From positions 25,190,001 through 25,254,000 of the forward strand of contig CM049406.2 in NCBI GenBank assembly GCA_026929865.2: 64,000 nucleotides of DNA, in the 5' to 3' direction. A program made the position numbers and the translations under genes. Each line of letters starts with the position of its first letter. The first letter of the stretch is position 1. The notes beneath the pieces were generated by a model. It was not told the DNA's origin, made no database searches, and saw only the letters and a program-made list of their open reading frames with translations. This stretch comes from Hyperoplus lanceolatus (lineage: Eukaryota; Chordata; Actinopteri; Uranoscopiformes; Ammodytidae). Positions 38,966-49,256 of the stretch are shown piece by piece.

Positions 38966-40008
38966 TAGGGGAAGGTGGGGTGATTTGTGCAACTTTTTAC
39001 TCAAAGTGATTTTAAAGTCAGGCCTTGACAGTTATGTCTCCAACTCAAATATGTACATATATTTCAGGATGTTGTGCATCCCTGGCAATAAAAACTTTGG
39101 ATCTGGAATAAACTGTTTAAGAAATATAGCTTTCGGAAAAAAAGTTGTCTTGTCGCACAAATCACCCCACTACGTGGGGTGATTTGTGCGTCATTGTGTC
39201 ACAATGACAAAGTCACCATCATCATCTTTCTGGCCATCTGAACTCTCATCAGTGGTGTCGTTAAGTGGAATTGAGATGTCACCCTCTTCTGAGCTACTGT
39301 AGACAATCACTTTCTTTTGGTGACCAGCGTATACAGCCATGCCACTGGCACAACTCTCAGAAATGTACTTTGCACTAGTTGCTCCGTGCTTGTGGAACCA
39401 ACTGCCACCTGACAAATGTGATTCCCCCTACATTTCTGCCTTTAAATCAAGGCTCAAAACCCATATGTACACCCTGGTGTTTCCTCCCCATTAACCTCTG
39501 CACTACTACTTACCTCTGCACTACTATCTGTGTTTATGTGGATGTATGGGCTTTACGTCTTTTATTTTGGTTATTGTTATTTTACCTTCATTGTTTACCT
39601 ACTGAATGCACTATGTACAGCACTTTGGACAGTGCAAACTGTCATAAATGTGCTTTTATAAATACATTTTACTTACTTACTTACTTACTTATAACTCACC
39701 CAGGCCCTTGCGCACAAATCACCCCATCCCCAGAATTTTGGATAATAGGCATGATGCAGCAATTTAGGGTTGACATTGTGCTAACTATATAGACTCAAAG
39801 TATAGCATACCAAAGCACTAAAACATGTGTCAAATGTTTTCAAACGTGTCTATAATTGTTCAGACACAATAATCAAAAAACCTTGATCATGGAAATTTTA
39901 CTTTGAAAGGCAAAACACAGTTTTTTGAGCTTAAATGTGCCACGGTTTTCTAGAAACAAGGGGTTTTGCAACTTCCAAAATGCACAAATCACCCCACCTT
40001 CCCCTATG
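38966..40008. mobile_element. Fourth-level inverted-repeat element
   Basis: Both ends carry ATAGGGGAAGGTGGGGTGAT then TTGTGCA in opposite orientation. The motif TTGTGC(G/A)...CACCCCA also recurs inside (39155-39190, 39710-39728). It splits the third-level element between CGATTACAC and GTTTTGTATGG. Target duplication not resolved; class unknown. Confidence 0.8.
39356..39690 (+). repeat. Innermost: LINE 3' end fragment
   Basis: The plus strand reads VAPCLWNQLPP, then SAFKSRLKTHMYTL, the familiar C-terminus of a fish LINE reverse transcriptase. A 3' UTR follows with GTGCTTTTATAAATACATTTT and a (TTAC)n tail at about 39669-39690. It sits inside the fourth-level element, so it makes the fifth layer. 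It is 5'-truncated, as is usual for LINE copies. Confidence 0.7.
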
Positions 40009-42235
40009 TTTTGTATGGATTTAGATGGTATTTTTTCGTGCAAAGAATGGAACAATTTAGCGAGCAGAAACTGGATACGGTCAGGTTTTGTGTGGACTAC
40101 AGGTCTTCGCTGCTCTTGACACTTATGATATACGTCACCACCACTCGCACCCGCTTAGCTCAGAAACATGGCTGTGTCTTTAATGCACTTTACCGCCTTC
40201 TTTCAATGACAAGACAAAAGTATTCAGCGTGGTGAAAACCACTACACAAGTGGACATGTGGAGAGTTTCAATTTCTCGAGTGGGGAGATTGTTGGCGTTG
40301 CTCACGCCAGCCATTAGCATTAGCACTGTCAGTCGAGAAGTGGAGGGAATGTGTTGAGGTGACGTCACAGAGGCGACAAGACTTTTAGTTGTTCTCGTAA
40401 CATTTTTTCAAAAGCCGTTAGACGAATAATCATACAACATACCGTCAAACTCTTCACATGAAAAATGATCATTTAGACCCATACAAAACATATATGTAAT
40501 CCAAGGCATTTAATGACTGGCACCAGAAAATAGTAGATTACTTTCCATAGACTCCCATTCATTTTTTTTCAGCCGAGAGGTCCCATGCCCCGTAATTCCG
40601 CCACTTCCGCTAAACAGCTCTATTTCTTTTCTTTTCTCTCCTTTCCCTATCTATTTTTTACTCAGTAACACAGGTGATATGAAATGTAGCGAAGTACAAT
40701 ACTTCACAATAAACATACTCAAAGTAAAAGTAAAAGTATAGGTTTTAAAAATCACTTAAAACATTACAAGTACACGAAAACACTACTCAATTACAGGAAC
40801 GCGAGTAAATGTAATTCGCTACTTTACACCCCTGCGACTACGGCATGTACGCGGCAGAGTTAAACGAGCAGAAGCAAACCGACATTTAACTAGTGGCGAT
40901 AATAAACGCAGCGCGGTTCTATGGGGATATTTAGCCGAAAGAAAGAAAGAAGTGCTCTGCAAAGCTAGAACAGTTTAAGACTCCACATCACCGTGGCAAC
41001 ACAACCTATCTATCAGTTCAGACAGTGCAGAGAAAAGTTTGATGAATGCATGAGAGTGATGGCCCAGCCAAGTTTCAGTAAGTTTATAGAGGTGCCACAC
41101 TGTTACTGTCTTTTGAAATGCATTTAGTCATTTTAAGTGGAAAACACATTGATTTATTATTTCAACTGTTGAGTTATTTGTAGAACAGCATGCTAGTGTA
41201 GGCCAACAAGATTTATTTTATGAATTTTCAGTGCTGCTTTATTTTTATGTTTTAAATTGGGAAATACATGTTCCAAAACGACCAATAACCTCTGTATTAA
41301 AAAAAAATCAAGCAAGTAGGCTCAAAATAACCATTAATGAAGTATAGGCTATCGCATCACAGTTGGCCTATTGTCCACAATAATCGCACAACAGCCCCTC
41401 ATCCTAAAAGGAACTTTAAAAAGTTGAATTTGCACTTTGATGTGCAAACACATGTTAAGTGTATGGTCCATTATTTGTATTTAGTGTGTCTGCATAATAT
41501 TGCACCAGTAGAAGTTTTCTTTGCATTGTACTGTCTGCATGTTTGCACAAAATGTGTACCTTCACATAGCAACAAAATTGCACAACTGTAAAGTCAGTGT
41601 CTGTTTTTTTTTGTATTCAAATAAGCAGTTGTTTATTTCTGTACTGTGCATTGGCATCTTCGAGCAAAATACAGCCAACATTTTTGCCTCCGATGGCCCT
41701 GGACAGTGACCCCCTGACTAAGAAATTTCCTGGGGAAACACTGTAAGCTGTTGCACTTTGAGTAGCCTACATTTATTTCTATGTTTTTTGAAACAGGTAA
41801 ACCTAGGCCTACCGGTATTTTGATAAGCTGTTGAAGAGTTAACCTATTGTGTTTTCCTGAACTGATAAGATTGTTAAACACTTAAACAACAGGCAGCCTA
41901 TGTTAATCAAATAGGGATTATTTTTGATAAGCTGGTGAACTCTATTTGATAAAATAAAGACAATATATGCACTCCTATGTCGTAGTAGTGTTTTACAGTA
42001 TATGTAGCTATTGATGGGATGCTCATCAATTTTAGGCATTTTTTCTGGCCCCTCATTTTGGATCATTTGCACCAACCGGCCCCCATTCAAAACTAATTGA
42101 ATAGCCCTGGTCTACAGCATTGTTACCATTCAAAAAAACAAGTGCTGTGCATCAAAGCATACATTTTGTGTGGAATTGTGTTCACCACAAAAAGTCAGTA
42201 TGCATTTTTCTTAACCTCTTAAACGTTAGCATTGT

Positions 42236-42264
<29 letters not shown>
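42236..42264. repeat. (GT)n microsatellite
   Basis: About 14 GT units at the start of the duplicated kinase flank. Confidence 0.97.
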
Positions 42265-42267
<3 letters not shown>

Positions 42268-42289
42268 CAGTACATATGCACACACACAT

Positions 42290-42540
42290 ACCTCTGACAG
42301 CCTTATCTAAAATGGACACCAGAAGCAATCAAGTTAAAGGAATTTATGTGTACAGTTAAAAATCATAAATAGTGTTGTAGTTTTCAGACCAATATCAGCC
42401 ATGGTTCCTGACTGAAAAACTCCCCAACATCCTAGGCCAGTAACTAAATTGGGAAGACTCTAGCAGGGCACACAGTCCAATATATCTCAGGAGGGAGAGA
42501 ACCAGAGTTAACAGGATTTAAGAGTAAAAACTGGTTTAAA
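42290..42540 (-). repeat. Duplicate of the kinase 3' flank
   Basis: This non-coding block matches 54330-54555 in order and orientation: CAAGTTAAAGGAA; CAGCCATGGTTCCTGAC against CAGCCGTGGTTCATGAC; CAGTCCAATATATCTCAGGAG against CAGTCCAGTATGTCTCAGGAG; AGAGTTAACAGGATT. The match resumes at 43543-43571 (AATGGATTCCATGTTAACTC), after a repeat inserted in this copy only. It marks the downstream side of the partial duplication. Confidence 0.75.
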
Positions 42541-43542
42541 GCTCCCATATTATATGGGATAATATGATACGCCTCGCCCTCTGTCTGTCAGGGCCGTGGA
42601 CCAATAAGAAATAGGGGTGTGGGCTGCACAGTGGAAGCTTCTGGCTTTCCAGTTTGTGAGGTCAGAAACGAGGAGAATTCTGACTGGAGTATATTGGAGG
42701 GGAGGGGTGGGGGTTTCAGAAAGGGGGAGAGTGAATAAAGGAGAGATTGTTATTTTTTAAATATGTTGGCAGTCTCTAGGCACACCGTGGACCCATGGAT
42801 ATGTTAGAACTAGGGCCGTCAAATTAAAGCGTTAATTTCGATTAATTAATCACAGAAAAATTAACGCAATTAAAAAAATTAACGCAGATTAATCGCACTT
42901 CTATATTGCCATTTGACCCGGTGCAAAAGAGGTGAGACGATAGTGGAGCTGCACGGGATTAAAGAGTGAAGAAAGAAGCATAGAGAGGGCTCTATGGACG
43001 TTTTATGGGCTGCTCCAGGCAAATAAGCTAGAAGGTATAGGAATACATCTTATGTTATTCTCCGCGGTGTCTGTGCATTGATTTAGTGGGTGCTAACAAT
43101 GTAGGTTCAAAACAACTCTCAATCTAATTCTGTCTCAATTTTGTTTGCTAGCTGCGATCGATCGCAGCACACACACACACACAAAGGCTGTGTGTGTGTG
43201 TGTGGTGTGTATGTGTCAATATTTTTGGCTACGAGTAGGACGATGTTGAATGAGTCGGCATAGGCTATGCACACCTGTGTGGCAGTGCAGCGCTGTCTGT
43301 TGTGGGAGATAGACAGTCATCATTTAGCCTGCTTGTTTTTTTTCCGGCGCTAGTAGTTCAGAGAGAGAGAGACGTAGCCTATACAGTTGTTTATAAACAG
43401 GCATTCAAGTGTCATATAAGTATGCGATTAATTTAGATTAATTAATCACAGAGCCTGTAATTAATTAGATAAAATGTTTTAATCGCTTGACACCCCTAGA
43501 ACACATTCAAAAAGTGCATTTAGCATAATATGTGACCTTTAA
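42541..43542. repeat. Dispersed repeat with nested TAGGG-ended MITE
   Basis: The outer repeat (CCGTGGACCAATAAGAAAT ... CAGTCTCTAGGCACACCGTG ... ATAATATGTGACCTTTAA) has related copies at 47757-47992 and, in part, 15826-16018. Inside it, 42811-43498 is an AT-rich element: left TAGGGCCGTCAAATTAAAGC, right complement TAGGGGTGTCAAGCGATTAA, with ATTAATTAATC motifs at both ends. Only GAAC is shared by the flanks, so its target duplication is uncertain. Because this whole block is absent from 54.5 kb, it was inserted after the duplication or lost from the other copy. Confidence 0.65.
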
Positions 43543-43575
43543 AGAATGGATTCCATGTTAACTCTTTCCTGCCTC

Positions 43576-44815
43576 CAGGGTTGGGTATCGTTTGGATTTT
43601 CATCAATTACGATTCCGCTTTTCGATTCTTAACGATTCCGATTATTTGAGAAGCAGAGTCAACAAATGTCACTTATTTGTCATCTTAGTTCACTGAAAAA
43701 ACATTTATTAAGAACAGTCTTTCAAATATCACTAGTAAGACAAGTCTGACACAAAACAAATTTGGGAGCTGCAGTCCACACGGGTGTTGTTGAAAGGGAC
43801 ATCGTAAACAAATAATACATTGGCAAAAACACCAACACTGCTCAGGACTGGTGTTTAACAGTTCTTGTTGAGAAAGATGATCATATCTGCCTTCTCAGGC
43901 AGTATGCAGGACCTTTCTGCACGTATTGTGTCTCCTGCAGTGGAGAAGACCCTTTCACTTGGTGTGGAGGAGGCCTGTACATAAGTAAGAAAAGGCAAAG
44001 TCTGACAGCCAAGGGAACGTCCCTCTCATGTTCCACCAGCAAGCAGCAGGGTCATCTGATGTTAAGATGGGTGGCAGTTCCTTGTAGGTCTCCATCTCCT
44101 TCTTTGCCTGGTCCTGGATAGACATGGAGTTTGGCTGGGAGGTTTTCTTGACTGCATCCTCATCAGCAAAAAGCTCCTCCATTGGGCTCATCTTAGGCTT
44201 TTTGCTGAGACGTAGTTGCTAAACAAATAAGTGCAACATCACTTCAAGGGCTGGCATAGGTCATGATAAAGATAAAGAACCTATCAATTACTATCCTGCT
44301 ATCATATACTTACATGCTCCTCATTCTCCTCCTCGTTGCTCTCCTCACCATCTTCTCCTTGTGCTGTTGACTACAGACAGCAGTTTGGTATTTAGATCAA
44401 ACATTTTATTGACTGAGAAGGAGACAATATTTGTGCATGAATGACATTTCACCTGCTCAGAGTCACTCAGCTTTCGAGCCACTAGCTCCTCCTTAATCTG
44501 TTCCCAACCAGTGGCATTGTCATGCAGCTTTTGTTTGAAGCGTGGGTTTAAAGCAGTGGCCACTTCCAGGAAGCTCCTGATTTCAGCACTCTGTAACAAA
44601 TAATTATCTTAATGATTAAGTCACAGAACAAGTAGAATTATTTAATTCATTCTTCATTCATTTCTTTATAGCCGCAGTATTTTACCTGGTACCGCTTTGA
44701 GAGATTTGCCCAAACTTGTAGCTTCAGATGAGACACAAATGCTGTGTCTCCCTCTCCAACAGCAAAATGCGTTTGAAGCTTTTTAAGAATGGGCAGGATT
44801 TGACCAAAGGTAGGG
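43576..44815 (-). pseudogene. hAT transposase fragment (BED-type), truncated
   Basis: The lower end starts with the hAT terminus CAGGGTTGGGTATCG. The minus strand reads, in order, LPILKKLQTHFAVGEGDTAF, LKLQVWANLSKRYQ, SAEIRSFLEVATALNPRFKQ, and then MSPMEELFADED. Last are QAKKEMETYKELPPI and, after a frameshift, ASSTPSERVFSTAGD, the hAT dimerisation motif, then EKADMIIFLNKNC and a stop. Apparent introns separate the blocks. The N-terminal half and the other terminus are missing, cut at the junction with duplicated kinase exon 7 near 44815. It cannot be active. Confidence 0.85.
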
Positions 44816-44817
44816 TT

Positions 44818-44973
44818 TTGATCGAATGTGGTTGTTGATGAAACCCTTGGTGGTAAATCGCTCATGCCCACCCAGCAATGAATAGAAGAGCGCGCTCAGC
44901 TGCCAAACACTGGTGGGACGGGCCCAGTATGTCCCATAATAAAACCACTCTGGGGGGGAGTATGCCGTGGTAC
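44818..44973 (-). pseudogene. PIM-like kinase duplicate, exon 7 copy
   Basis: Reads GTTAYSPPEWFYYGTYWARP, then SVWQLSALFYSLLGG and TTKGFINNHIR, closely matching exon 7 of the intact gene at 55516-55689. The acceptor is kept but the donor end diverges at SKPY, where hAT sequence begins. There is no exon 8 copy next to it. Confidence 0.92.
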
Positions 44974-45111
44974 CTGGTAAACACAGCAACAGAGGAATGT
45001 TAGACAGAGTGATGGAGGCATAACAAAGACAGGATGAAGAGAAACGTTCACATGAAAGTCACTTCTTCAGATTTGAACAAATGAGTTCAGAGCAGAAGCC
45101 AGATACCATAC

Positions 45112-45284
45112 CAGAGTAGGAAAAGTAGGACATCTCCGTTGAGGAGCTGCCCAAAGTCAATCACGCGCACTCTAGGTACGCCCCAATCCGATTGAACCAG
45201 GACATTATGCAACTTGATGTCCCGGTGAAAGATGCCCTTGGAGTGCATGTCGATGGCTGCGTCCACCATCTGCCTTAGGATCAT
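45112..45284 (-). pseudogene. PIM-like kinase duplicate, exon 6 copy (frameshifted)
   Basis: Reads MILRQMVDAAIDMHSKGIF, then HRDIKLHNVL and VRVIDFG, so the catalytic loop is intact. A 5-bp loss relative to 55817-55994 (173 against 178 bp) removes CGSSST and breaks the frame just after the DFG motif. Acceptor and donor are still present. The intron sequence beyond 45285 continues to match the intact locus to about 45350. Confidence 0.93.
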
Positions 45285-45358
45285 CTGAAAGAGAGAGATA
45301 TATATTGAATATAGATTTATAAAAACAAATATTAATCTAGCCCTGGAGTAGTCCCCAC

Positions 45359-46712
45359 CAGTGGCGTGGTGTTTTTTTTGAGGAAGCCAAGTGAGACAAC
45401 ACCTTTAATCTACATGTTTATTGGAAGGTGGGGGACAGAAAAGAGTAGGCTACGTCGCAGCTTGTATTTAATGTAACTACAAGAGCTATTATAGCGTCTG
45501 GTCACTTTACCAGGACTTACACACGCCTGTAATCTGTCCGACACCGCTCGTTTGCTCTCTCTCTCTCACACACTCACTTACTCATTCACACACTTCCTTA
45601 TCGTCTTATTAAATTATAAATTGTATTATAAATGCACCCCCCACCCCGACCGGAATGCACAACTAGCCGCTTAATGCCCAATGCAGATTCAAATTCATTC
45701 ACAATATAATTAGGGGACGTTTTAGGCTATTTTAAGTTTCACGTTCACATGAGACACGACTCACACAATCAGTTGTAGGTGCTTGACATACACACATACT
45801 TTCTATACATCCTTTTCCTTTAAGAACTAGGCCAAATGTTCATTACAACACTGTAGTTAAGACAACCCAGTGGATATACAGTACGCCTACCAATGCAACT
45901 TAATCCAGGCAATCAAGGCACAATTAGCAATAAAATAACACAAAACATAACACACAGTTACACAGACAGTTAAGGGAACAGTTAACCCGCGCTGTGTGTA
46001 TTTTACTCACTATTTGTAGAGGAAGGCCATTAGCTGAAGTTTGCCGCTACCAGCTAGCCACTCGGTGCGGACATAGTTATCCTCACGGAAAGTGCGATAA
46101 ACTTTCTTTCTCTCCACACGCATTGGCCTGCCGTCAGATTAGATTTTTAATGGCTTCTCAATTGGCAGTTTGGTAAAATATTTTTGTACTAAATACTCAA
46201 AATCTCCACCCTCCATAACTGTTCTTGCTAATATGATAACAATGCAAACATGCTAATCTCCCGCTATTGTTATTGTTGTTAAATTTCAGTGACGTTGATA
46301 ATGATGCTTTGATTTGATTGGTGTGAAGCCAAGGGCCGAGTGGCTTCCCTTGGCACCCTCATGACACCCACCTGACCAATCACAGGAGGGCAGTGTCATG
46401 GTATTAGCCTCACCTGATTGGCCAATTATTTTTCTTTTTTTTACCAAGGGAAGCCAGCTCGGCCTGGCTTCCTCGCGGACATACAGTGCGCAGTGTCGTG
46501 TTTCGCCGTATCTTCAGAATCTAAATGTAAAGGGGCGCTGTTTCGCGCATTGTGAAATGCTCAACGAGAGGAGAAAAATAGGGAAGAAATGACAGGAGCA
46601 CAGCACCAAAGACTACCGAAACTGTTCATATAAATTTTTTATTGGATGACAACTACAGCCTGAAAAACAGGGAAGCCTGGCTTCCCTTGGCCTCCGGGAG
46701 AAAACGCCACTG
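45359..46712. mobile_element. hAT-like nonautonomous element in the kinase duplicate
   Basis: Ends CAGTGGCGT and ACGCCACTG are flanked by a perfect 8-bp duplication, GTCCCCAC (45351-45358 and 46713-46720). The uninterrupted site is still readable in intron 5 of the intact gene (TAGTCCCCACATCACC at about 60915). The ends resemble the element at 23050. The 1354-bp interior has no transposase; short blocks such as AGGGAAGCCA recur near its right end. Confidence 0.92.
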
Positions 46713-46822
46713 GTCCCCACATCACCAGACTTAAATCACCAACTATTTTACAAGGACCAGTGGGAGAAACTCCTACTGTTAATCCTGTACACGTGACAGT
46801 GAAAACACACCACCCTGATGTT

Positions 46823-46906
46823 TCGTACCGTTGCCTCACATTCCTTCAGGAAGACGCCCTTGGAGTGCATGTTGATGGCCGCGTCCACCATCTGCCTCAT
46901 GATCAT
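46823..46906 (-). pseudogene. Permuted kinase fragment: exon 6 start fused to exon 5 end
   Basis: The minus strand reads exon 6 start (MIMRQMVDAAINMHSKGVF, 46906-46850) directly followed by the last residues of exon 5 (LKECEAT) and then the start of intron 5 (GTACGAAAC in the intact gene). In the intact gene exon 5 precedes exon 6 and they are 5 kb apart. So this is a third copy of the exon 6 start, joined in the wrong order. Confidence 0.88.
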
Positions 46907-47992
46907 CTGAAAGAGAGAGACAGCGAGTTGGGAATAGGCTTCCTGAAAGGGTTGAAGACCTTCAAAAGACAAAATGGCAATGTCGAAAATCTGATTAATA
47001 ACCAATGAGATTCTTGTGATTTTGAGCCAAGGTTTTCCCGTTACACCAGCAGTTAAAACTAAAAACTTTTTGCTGCAATCCGTGGATTTGCTCGTGGTGG
47101 TAGAGTAGGCTTTTACTTCTTTTTGGCATCAAGGTCAAATTTGAGTGCACTGTAAACCCGAATGATGAAAATAATTACACTGATAAAGTACTGTAAACTT
47201 AGCTTGTGGTGAGGAATAGCATCCAACGGGGGTATGTGAGCACTGTCGGACTAAGGAGAGTATTATTCATGAAATAAAAAATTATATGATTGTTAAGTTT
47301 TAAAATAGACTGTCTCGACTATAAAGTTTATTTGACAAACAGGAATAATTAGTCTCAAGCAGACTGTTAAAAGGTCTCAATATCTGATCAACACTCCGAA
47401 GCAATAGGTGGCGGCCATAGATAGTAAATAATATGGATGTAGCATCCGGGCTGACCTCAGTTATTCACACGGCATCCAATAATCCTGGTTTGTGCGCATA
47501 GCCATTTTGTGAGATTTTTACTCTGCCTCACGTCGGGGGGAGAGAGATAGCTGACGTATACCTCCGAGGCAAAGTGAGGGACAACGGGCGGAGAGCTGTC
47601 ACTCTAGAGATCGCGCCAATACATTTTGACCTCCGATAAAATAAAAACTATCGTGGTCCAAAAAAAATCACCCCCCTGAGTGTTGTCATATGAGATATGA
47701 CCTAAACATACAGACTGAAATGGTTTTGTGGACCAGGCTGTAAATAGGTGAGGTTGGGGCTTGCCGTGGACCAATAAGAAATATGGGGTGGGGTTATCAG
47801 ACTACTGCACGGTGGAAGTTTGTGGTTACTAATGTGGGGGGGAAGTGGCTTCTTCTCGCTGTGACGACATATCGAGAAGAATTCTGAACATTGGGGGGAG
47901 GCGTGGGGGTTTCAGAAAGGGGGAGAGTGAGAAAAGGAGAAAGTTTTCTTTTTTTTGATACTTTGTCTACAGTCTCCAGGCACACCGTGGAC

Positions 47993-49256
47993 CAGGGGCC
48001 TATCCGAAAAGTCCAATCTCCTAACCTATAAGCCTCCTTTCCTATACCTTAACCCCTAAACGTCATCGGGGTTAAGGAGAGATGAAAGGTGCTTCCTATC
48101 GAACATAGGAAAGGACAGTGCTGTTTCAAATGAATTCGACTCCACTTTTCCTAACCGACGTCATTGCGCGACGGCGAGTATTGCTGACGTGAGTCACTAG
48201 CGTGAAACTTCACTATTCTCCGAAAATGGACTACAACAAGCGCTCGTTTGATCCATGCGTTCTTTTCATATTGATTTTAATCAGGTTGTCGCCAACAGAG
48301 TGAGAATCACTCCCATATATCCCAATTCACATGTGGAATAAAAAGAGGCTACACTTGTGTTGATGTTGAAATGAACTGCCCCCAGTAACTTCATTAAATG
48401 TGAAGTTGGTATTTTATTTTCTTATGGTGTAAATTATGTGCTACGAAAATAACTATTATGATGTTGGTGTTACGATGAGGCAGGCAGGCAGGCAGGAAAA
48501 CAGGACCCAAATGCAAGACGTAAAACTAAAAGATATTTATTGTACAAAAACTTAACAAAAAAGCCAACAGGCGAACATCCAGGAAAAACAGGAAAACATA
48601 GAACAAGCACGGGACAGACTCACCAACAGGAAACAATGCTCGCACAGGGAACAAAGAAACACTGGGGGTTATATACACACACAAGAGAGGGTAGACAACG
48701 AGAGACAGGTGAAACACATTAGGGGCGGGAACAGAATCAAACAGGAGGGAAACTTGACAGGACATGGGGAGGAACAAGACAGACATACCAAAATAAAACA
48801 GGAAACACAGGGGATCACCAAAACAAGACACAACAAAGACAGACCATGACAGTTGGTCTTTTATGAGTTCTTTATTATCTTTAGCCTGTGTGTGTGGGGG
48901 GGGGGAGTATTTTGTTTTAGCCGAGTTAAATCTTCCTCTCTTCTCTTCTCCTCTCCTCTCTTCTGTTTTACCTCTCGTTCGTATTCGTGTAGAGTTGGTA
49001 AACTCCGGCGGTGGCCTGTTGCTTTAAATCTTGCCGCCGTAAAGGATTATGGGATACCACTATCTCCTTTCCTTTAGCATAGGTTAGCCAGGAGTAACCT
49101 ATGCTAAAGGAGGGTTAAAGGATGAATCGAGGCTCCTTTCCTATGCCTTTCCTAAGCATTTTGGTTATTCGGATCACCTATCTGCCGAGCACTTCCGGGT
49201 CATCTCGATAGGAAAGGAAATTTCCTATGCAAAAAAAAGTTTTCGGATAGGCCCCA
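47993..49256. mobile_element. GGGGCCTATCCGAAAA-ended element
   Basis: Left GGGGCCTATCCGAAAA and right TTTTCGGATAGGCCCC are perfect complements. Inner motifs also pair: CTTTCCTATACCTTAACCC near 48040 with AGGGTTAAAGGATG near 49108. It carries the solo LTR at 48473-48849, a poly-G run near 48896-48906 and CT tracts. No transposase and no clear target duplication. Confidence 0.75.
48473..48849 (-). mobile_element. Solo LTR (Gypsy-like)
   Basis: The minus strand runs from TGTCATGGTCTGTC to CATCGTAACA, with a perfect 5-bp target duplication, GTTGG (48468-48472 and 48850-48854). In order it has a TATATAA box, an AATAAA signal, then GCATTTGGGTCCTG near the end: the U3-R-U5 layout. It is 377 bp. No gag-pol sequence lies on either side, so it is an excised, recombined copy. 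Confidence 0.85.

Larger units (their letters stand above)
38836..40622. mobile_element. Third-level inverted-repeat element
   Basis: Left ATAGAGCTGTTAAGCGGAAG and right ...CTTCCGCTAAACAGCTCTAT are near-perfect inverted repeats. Inner segments also pair (TATTTTCTGGTCCCAGTCAT near 38930 with ATGACTGGCACCAGAAAATA near 40510). It lies wholly within the second-level element. No target duplication could be fixed. Confidence 0.75.
37434..40834. mobile_element. Second-level hAT-like element
   Basis: Left end CAGAGGTGGAAAGAGTACA; right end ...CGCTACTTTACACCCCTG. The 8-bp target duplication matches at 7 of 8 positions (GGACTACG at 37426-37433, CGACTACG at 40835-40842). Both subterminal regions carry repeated AAGTAAAAGTA motifs (37460-37590 and 40720-40740), typical of transposase-binding arrays. 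Its own sequence is interrupted by the element at 38836. Confidence 0.85.
37189..42109. mobile_element. Outer hAT-like element carrying nested insertions
   Basis: Terminal repeats CAGGGCTGTTCAAT (left) and CAGGGCTATTCAAT (right, complement) are flanked by a perfect 8-bp duplication, GTCTACAG (37181-37188 and 42110-42117). The ends are like those of Ac-type hAT elements. Its own sequence is only 37189-37433 and 40835-42109; the rest is inserted. No transposase motifs could be read, although 40.9-42.0 kb may include decayed coding sequence. Confidence 0.93.

Noticed and set aside
45087..45284. Second functional PIM-like kinase gene
   Set aside because: Exon 6 is frameshifted after the DFG motif, exon 7 is truncated, and exons 1-4 and 8 are absent.
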